Positions 58,840-64,000 of a stretch of 64,000 nt of DNA are shown here, in pieces. The stretch comes from Strongyloides papillosus (lineage: Eukaryota; Nematoda; Chromadorea; Rhabditida; Strongyloididae), in assembly GCA_005656395.1 (NCBI GenBank), contig SRSI01000014.1, forward strand, positions 124,001 through 188,000, in the 5' to 3' direction. The notes under the pieces are model-generated. The model did not search any database and was not told where the DNA came from. It saw nothing but the letters and a program-made list of their open reading frames with translations. Position 1 is the first letter of the stretch; each line of letters begins with the position of its first letter. Both the position numbers and the translations under genes were made by a program.

Positions 58840-59110
58840 AAAATGTCCAACCTGTTAAAAATTAGAGTTTATTCAAAATTTTAAAATACTAAATGACAAC
58901 AAAATATCGTTAACATTTTAACAAAGATCATTTTTTTAAATAATCTGCTAACAACAATAAGTTTATAAATAAAAAAATTTTATATATATAATGACTAAAA
59001 GCAACGATTATTAAACCACACAATGTGCTATTAATTAAAATTATTATCTTTACATTTGAACTTTTAAATATAAATATTTAAATGTTCTTTTTTATTATGA
59101 CAAAAATGTA
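58840..59110. repeat. Shared spacer module, sixth copy
   Basis: Between TTL copies 3 and 4, same landmark order ('aaatgacaacaaaatatcgt', 'attttaacaaagatcat', 'ctgctaacaacaataagttt'). Confidence 0.7.
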
Positions 59111-59950
59111 TTATGATTGACATCATTACACAAGTATCATTTTTAGAGTTGATCTTGAAAGAAAATATAGGAAAAAGTGTAGCTATTAAAATTATATTTT
59201 GAAATTTAAATCTTTTTTAAAAATTATATTTTCTAAAACATAATAGTTTTTTTCATATAAGCATTTAAAATTTATTAAAATAAATGGACAATTGGTAGGT
59301 TTAACACTATATATTAAAAAAATAAATAAAAAACTTTTTCATTAGAAATGTTTGTGATTTATAAAAAAATAAATAAGTTACTGTGCATAAAAAATTACTT
59401 CCTTATTGTCATAAATTTCAAGATAATTATAGCTGTAACTTTTTCGGTATATTTATTGGATAATTTAAATGGAATAAAAATATACCTGTGAATATTTATT
59501 CCAAATCTAGTGACAAATACATACTGATTTTTGATTTATTTTTTTTTCATTTAAATATACTATTAATATAGAATTTTTTTCATATGATAACTTATAAACT
59601 ATCCAACATTTTCTATTATCAAGTAAATATGACATAAATATATGGACTTAAACATTTTTAATTAGTTATTTTATCACTTCTCTTATATTAAAATAGTTAA
59701 TGTATCTCTTTAACTTCAATACTTTTCGAATATTTATATTTTTTTAAATGTATTTCTATTGTTTTAGAAAAATCCATTGTGTTAACTGATAGTTAAGTAT
59801 GATTATAGTTTATGATTATTTTACATCTATTTATTTTGTGTTTTTATTTCTTGATAAGTAGTTAATTCTTTTCTCGAAATTGAATGCAACTTCATTAATT
59901 ATAATAATTTATATAAGTAGAAAACTTAGTAATCTTTATATTTTTTAAGA

Positions 59951-60490
59951 ATGATAATCAAAATAATTTCATTTTTTCTGTTGATTTTAATATTAAACTT
60001 AAATGACGTTGAATGCGGTTTTCTTGAAAAAAAAAGATTATGGTTGCTAGGAAGCGTTCAATATAAAGGTAATCCTGCTAGCGGTGCTGCTATGATTGTT
60101 TACGAAAAAGATTTCTTTGGAGTTTATAGAACTCTAGTAGAGTCTAAATGTAATGATTATGGAAGGTTTTGTTTTCAAGCACATAAATATTTATTTCCTC
60201 ATAAAGGTAAGTTTTTCAATAAAAACATTTTTAATTTATTAGATCTCCGCATTAAAGTACAATTTTACTATTCCAAAGGAGAATGGTTGAATTGTATTAG
60301 TGGATCATTTAATCTTCCAAAAGAAACAGCTATTACATGTGTCAATAAAGACATAGCTCCAGATTTGGGCGTAATTGAATTAACAAAATTACCTTTGTTT
60401 AAAAAAACACGTAACGTTAGGCGTTGCAATACAAGGAGAAGTAGGAGTTGTAGAATTAGTTTGATGCGGTCTTGTGGATCTATACATTAG
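59951..60490 (+). CDS. Transthyretin-like secreted protein, array copy 4
   Basis: Exon 1 is 59951-60206, the intron 60207-60242 (36 bases, phase 1) and exon 2 60243-60490, giving 167 residues. The intron is a multiple of three without a stop, so the locus also reads as one open frame of 179 residues; by analogy with the other copies the GTAAGT...TTATTAG segment is an intron. Signal peptide MIIKIISFFLLILILNLNDV. TTL core: RLWLLGSVQYKGNPASGAAM (the usual GC is GS), CNDYGRFCF, DLRIKVQFYYSKGEWL, AITCVNKDI and DLGVIEL. The tail is longer and Arg/Cys-rich (RRCNTRRSRSCRISLMRSCG), unlike its sisters. Confidence 0.85.
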   Translation: MIIKIISFFLLILILNLNDVECGFLEKKRLWLLGSVQYKGNPASGAAMIVYEKDFFGVYRTLVESKCNDYGRFCFQAHKYLFPHKGKFFNKNIFNLLDLRIKVQFYYSKGEWLNCISGSFNLPKETAITCVNKDIAPDLGVIELTKLPLFKKTRNVRRCNTRRSRSCRISLMRSCGSIH

Positions 60491-60514
60491 ATGATATAAT
60501 AACTTAAGGAACGA

Positions 60515-60549
60515 ATATCAACAATCATTAAAAAATTGATTAATGATAT
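60515..60549 (+). other. 3' hairpin of TTL copy 4, with a compensatory pair change
   Basis: The inner stem reads AATCA...TGATT where copies 1 and 2 have AATCG...CGATT: a G-C pair replaced by A-T on both sides. Two mispairs in the outer part. 25 bases after the stop. Confidence 0.6.
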
Positions 60550-60709
60550 GTCCAAATTTTCTTTATAATTTTTTTATTTGAAAAAAAAGATCATATTTTA
60601 AATTATTTTTACTGATGCTCAATAAAAAAATTTTATTTATTCTTTTCTAGAAACATTTTAAAAAAATACATTTAAAAAACGGATGAATTTCGACAAAACA
60701 AATTTAAAT

Positions 60710-60980
60710 GTAATAAAATGTCCCACGTTTTAAAAAATAAACTTTTATTTAAACTTTAAAAATATTAACTGCTACAAAAGTTTTTCCTATGAACTTTTAA
60801 TTATGACTATTCTTTTAAATAAACTATTAACACAATAGGTTTATTAATTTCGAAACATTACAACGTGAATACTTAAAAGCAATAATTAATTAACCACTGG
60901 AAGTATGATTAATTGCAAATATCCTTTTAATATTTTGTTTTTTTAATAGAAATATTAAAAAGGTATTTTTATAATGTCCA
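60710..60980. repeat. Shared spacer module, seventh copy
   Basis: Between TTL copies 4 and 5, somewhat more diverged ('ctgctacaaaagttttt', 'aaactattaacacaatag'). Confidence 0.6.
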
Positions 60981-61838
60981 AAAATGTAAATTGTTTGATA
61001 TCTTTACACAAGTTTGTTTTTTAAATATGACCTTCAAAGATAATATAAAAAAGTTTGTCCAATAAAATCGTATGATTCAACTTTAAATTTTTTAAAAAAT
61101 ATATTGTTTAAAACGTAATAATCACCTTTCATATAAAGATCTAAAATTTATTAAAATAAATGGACAATTTGCAGGTTTTAACACTATATATTTAAAAAAC
61201 TAAATAAATAAACTTTTTACATAAGAAATGTTTTTTAAGTTTAAAAAAAATTTGGAAAGCTTATTTGTCATAAAAAATTACTTCCTCATTGTAATAAATT
61301 TCAATATTATTTTTAATGTAACTTGTTTGGTATATTTTTTGGATAATTTAAATGAAATAAAAAATACCAATGAGTATTTATTTCGAAATCAATAGCAAAT
61401 ACATAGAGATTCTTAGTTTTTATCATTCAAATATACTGAAATAATCTAGAAATATAACCTTTCTCCATAAGATAATTTCCAAAATACCTCAAATTTTCTA
61501 TTATTTAGTTAATATGATATAAATCTATGGACCTAATCTTTTTCTATTAGTTGTATTATTTATTCCCCTATTTTAAAATAATTATAGAATCTCTTTAACT
61601 TCAATACTTTTCAAATAATCATTTTAGTTATTAATTTTATTTCTATTGTTTTAGAAAATTCATGGCGTTAATTAATAGTCAAATGTGACTACATTTTATG
61701 ATTGTTTTCATCTATTGAGTTTACTTTCTTATTTACTTACAAGTAGTTAACTTTTTTTTTCAAAATTCAATACAATTTCATTTATTAAAATAATTTATAT
61801 AAGCAGAAATACCCAATAATTTTTATATTTTTTTAGGC

Positions 61839-62357
61839 ATGATAATCAAGAAATTTTTATTTTTCTCTTGATTTTTATGCTTAACAAAAATGACGTTGAA
61901 TGCTATGAGAAAAGAAGAAAATTATGGTTAATGGGGTGTATTCAATACAAAGGTGAACCTGCTCGTGGTGCTAATATTACTGTTATCCAAAAATATATTC
62001 CTGGATTTTATAGAACTTTATTGCGGTTTAATTGTGACTCTCGGGGATGCTTTTGTTTTCGAGCAAATTATTACTTTTTTTCATTAAAAAATGGTAAGTC
62101 TTTTTAATAAAAACATCCTTAATTTATTAGATCTAAAAATTAAAGCAAAGTCTTTCCATATGGAAGGAAAGTTGTTATGTAAAATTAGTGGAACATTTAT
62201 ATTTCCAATAAAAAGTGCTGTTACATGTATAAATAGAGATATAATGCCAGATTTGGACAAAGTTGAATTGGCAGATATTCCTGGTATTAAAAAAACATGT
62301 AAACCTAGGCTTCGTAATAGAGTGAGAAGTAAGACTTATAAAATTAATTCTGGATGA
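61839..62357 (+). pseudogene. Transthyretin-like gene, array copy 5, frameshifted in the signal peptide
   Basis: The start context TTTTTTTAGGCATGATAATC matches the other copies, but the reading from 61839 stops at a TGA after ten codons. Compared with copy 6 one A is missing from the run after AAG ('aagaaattttt' versus 'aagaaaattttt'), which shifts the frame within the hydrophobic core. From about 61865 the normal frame resumes and is intact: KLWLMGCIQYKGEPARGANI, CDSRGCFCF, then intron 62094-62130 and exon 2 62131-62357, identical in protein to copy 3. An ATG at 61877 could start a protein without a full signal peptide. So either a very young pseudogene, a non-secreted form, or a sequencing error in an A run. 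Confidence 0.75.
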
Positions 62358-62402
62358 TATTTTGAAAGTAAACATTAGGTTGTATAATAAATTAATGAAC
62401 GA

Positions 62403-62436
62403 ATATCATTAATTGTTAAAAATCGATTAATGATAT
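62403..62436 (+). other. 3' hairpin of TTL copy 5
   Basis: Same sequence as in copy 3 (U-G wobble form), 46 bases after the stop. Confidence 0.65.
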
Positions 62437-62589
62437 GTTCAAATTTTTTCTGAAATTATTCTATTTGAATAAAATAATGATCATATTCCATTTTTAATAC
62501 TCTTATCAGAAAAAATTTTTTTGTTGGTTACCTCAAAGTATTTAAAAGTAAATACACATAAAAAACTACAAATTTGACAAAGCAAGCTG

Positions 62590-62860
62590 AAATCTAATAA
62601 AATGTCCAACCTGTTAAAAATTAGAGTTTATTCAAAATTTTAAAATACTAAATGACAACAAAATATCGTTAACATTTTAACAAAGATCATTTTTTTTAAA
62701 TAATCTGCTAACAACAATGAGTTTATAAATAAAAAAATTTTATATATATAATGACTAAAAGCAATGATTATTAAACCACACAATGTGCTATTAATTAAAA
62801 TTATTATCTTTATATTTGAACTTTTAAATGTAAATATTTAAATGTTTTTTTTATTCTGAC
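62590..62860. repeat. Shared spacer module, eighth copy
   Basis: Between TTL copies 5 and 6; nearly identical to the sixth copy at 58.84 kb, as expected from the recent 3.76-kb duplication. Confidence 0.7.
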
Positions 62861-63716
62861 CAAAAATGTATCATGATTGACATCTTTACACAAGTATCAT
62901 TTTTAAAGTTGATCTTGAAAGAAAATATAGGAAAAAGTGTAGCTATTAAAATTATATTTTGAAATTTAAATCTTTTTTAAAAATTATATTTTCTAAAACA
63001 TAATAGTTTTTCTCATATAAGTATTTAAAATTTATTAAAATAAATGGACAATTGGTAGGTTTAACACTATATATTAAAAAAACTAAATAAAAACTTTTTT
63101 CATTGGAAATGTTCGTGATTTAAAAAAAAATAAATAAGTTACTGTGCATAAAAAATTACTTTCTCATTGTCATAAATTTCAAGATGATTATAGCTGTTAC
63201 TTGTTCGGTATATTTATTGGATAATTTAAATGGAACAAAAAATACCTATGAATATTTATTCCAAAATCAGTAGCAAATACATACTGATTTTTGATTTTTT
63301 TAATAATTTAAATATATTGAAATATACTATTAACATATAATTTTTTTTATAAGATAACTTATAAATTATCCAACATTTTTTATTGTCAAGTAAATATGAT
63401 ATTAATATATAAACTTAAACATTTTTTATTAGTTATTTTATCACTTCTCTTGTTTTAAAATTATTAATGGATCTCTTTAACTTCAATACTTTTCAAATAT
63501 TCATTTTAGTTTTCAATTTTATTTATATTGTTTTAGAAAACTTCATAATGTTAATTTATAGATGAAAGTGATTATAACTCATTGTTTTATAATTTTTTAC
63601 TTTACTTTTTTTTTCCTGATAAACAGTTAATTTTTTATCAATATACAATGCAATTTCATTAATTAAAATAATTTATATAAGTAGAAGTACTCAATAATTT
63701 TTGTATTTCTTTAGGA

Positions 63717-64000
63717 ATGATAATCAAGAAAATTTTTATTTTTCTCTTGATTTTTATATTTAACATAAATGACGTTGAATGCTATAAAAGAAGAAGAAAA
63801 TTATGGTTGATGGGGACTATTCAATACAAAGGTAGACCTGCTAGCGGTGCCAAAATTACTGTTTGCGAAAGATTTTTGCCTGGAATTAAGAGAGTTCTAG
63901 TAAAGTCTAATTGTAATGAATATGGAAAGTTTTGTTTTCAAGCAAATAAATATTTATTTTCTCACAAAAGTAAGTTTTCAATAAAAACATTTTTAACTTA
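63717..64000 (+). CDS. Transthyretin-like secreted protein, array copy 6 (partial, cut by window end)
   Basis: Exon 1 is 63717-63969, followed by GTAAGT at 63970; exon 2 lies beyond the window. Signal peptide MIIKKIFIFLLIFIFNINDV. TTL core: KLWLMGTIQYKGRPASGAKI (Thr where most copies have Cys, as Ser in copy 4), CERFLPG and CNEYGKFCF. The last base of exon 1 is A rather than G, so the codon across the intron would give Asn instead of the Asp of the sister copies. The TTTAG before the ATG fits the conserved acceptor. Confidence 0.8.
   Translation, partial: MIIKKIFIFLLIFIFNINDVECYKRRRKLWLMGTIQYKGRPASGAKITVCERFLPGIKRVLVKSNCNEYGKFCFQANKYLFSHKSKFSIKTFLT

Noticed and set aside
1..64000. tRNA, rRNA or CRISPR arrays
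   Set aside because: No cloverleaf, ribosomal or spaced-repeat structure was recognised; a tRNA or covariance-model scan was not possible here.

Overview
The window reads as nuclear DNA of a parasitic nematode, most likely of the Strongyloides type. The base composition is extremely AT-rich. Introns are only 35 to 44 bases, with GTAAG-like donors and TTTTAG or TTATAG acceptors. The gene families fit too: tandem cholinesterase-like genes, a transthyretin-like (TTL) array, a nematode-style Argonaute and a CUT-domain factor. The species is an inference from these features and was not looked up.

Layout. 0-13 kb: mostly AT-rich sequence without genes, with the 3' end of one gene at the left edge, a LINE fragment and two or three decayed genes. 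13.2-14.7 kb: a CUT-domain protein without a homeodomain, minus strand. 15.6-23.6 kb: three tandem cholinesterase-like genes on the plus strand. All three have lost the catalytic serine; the first also has a nonsense codon and the second a one-base frameshift. 25.4-26.4 kb: a damaged gene of many small exons for a secreted Ser/Glu/Lys-rich protein. 26.9-35.9 kb: about 9 kb bounded by near-identical 569-base inverted repeats, holding tandem satellites, a GC-rich hairpin block, a Lys/Glu-rich AT-hook gene and debris. 36.5-38.5 kb: an Argonaute-like gene that stops before PIWI. 40.3-43.1 kb: one gene for three tandem trypsin-fold domains, one domain per exon, only the last with a full catalytic triad. 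43.3-45.5 kb: a decayed gene and an F-box gene. 48.1-52.9 kb: two paralogous single-exon membrane proteins of a family I do not recognise. 54.3-64 kb: a very regular array (about 1.88 kb per unit) of six TTL genes, the last cut by the window end.

How the genes relate. Most of the window is a cluster of tandemly duplicated genes for secreted or surface proteins: esterase-like, protease-like, membrane and TTL. Several members are catalytically dead or broken. That pattern suits fast-evolving proteins exposed to the host or environment, in which folds are kept as binding scaffolds. The membrane-protein pair and the TTL array share one intergenic repeat, so the right third of the window seems to have grown by repeated duplication of a common spacer. 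The most notable observations are the three serine-less esterases, the polyserase-like gene with two pseudoprotease domains, the PIWI-less Argonaute beside an inverted-repeat element, and a 3' hairpin with a covarying base pair after each complete TTL gene.
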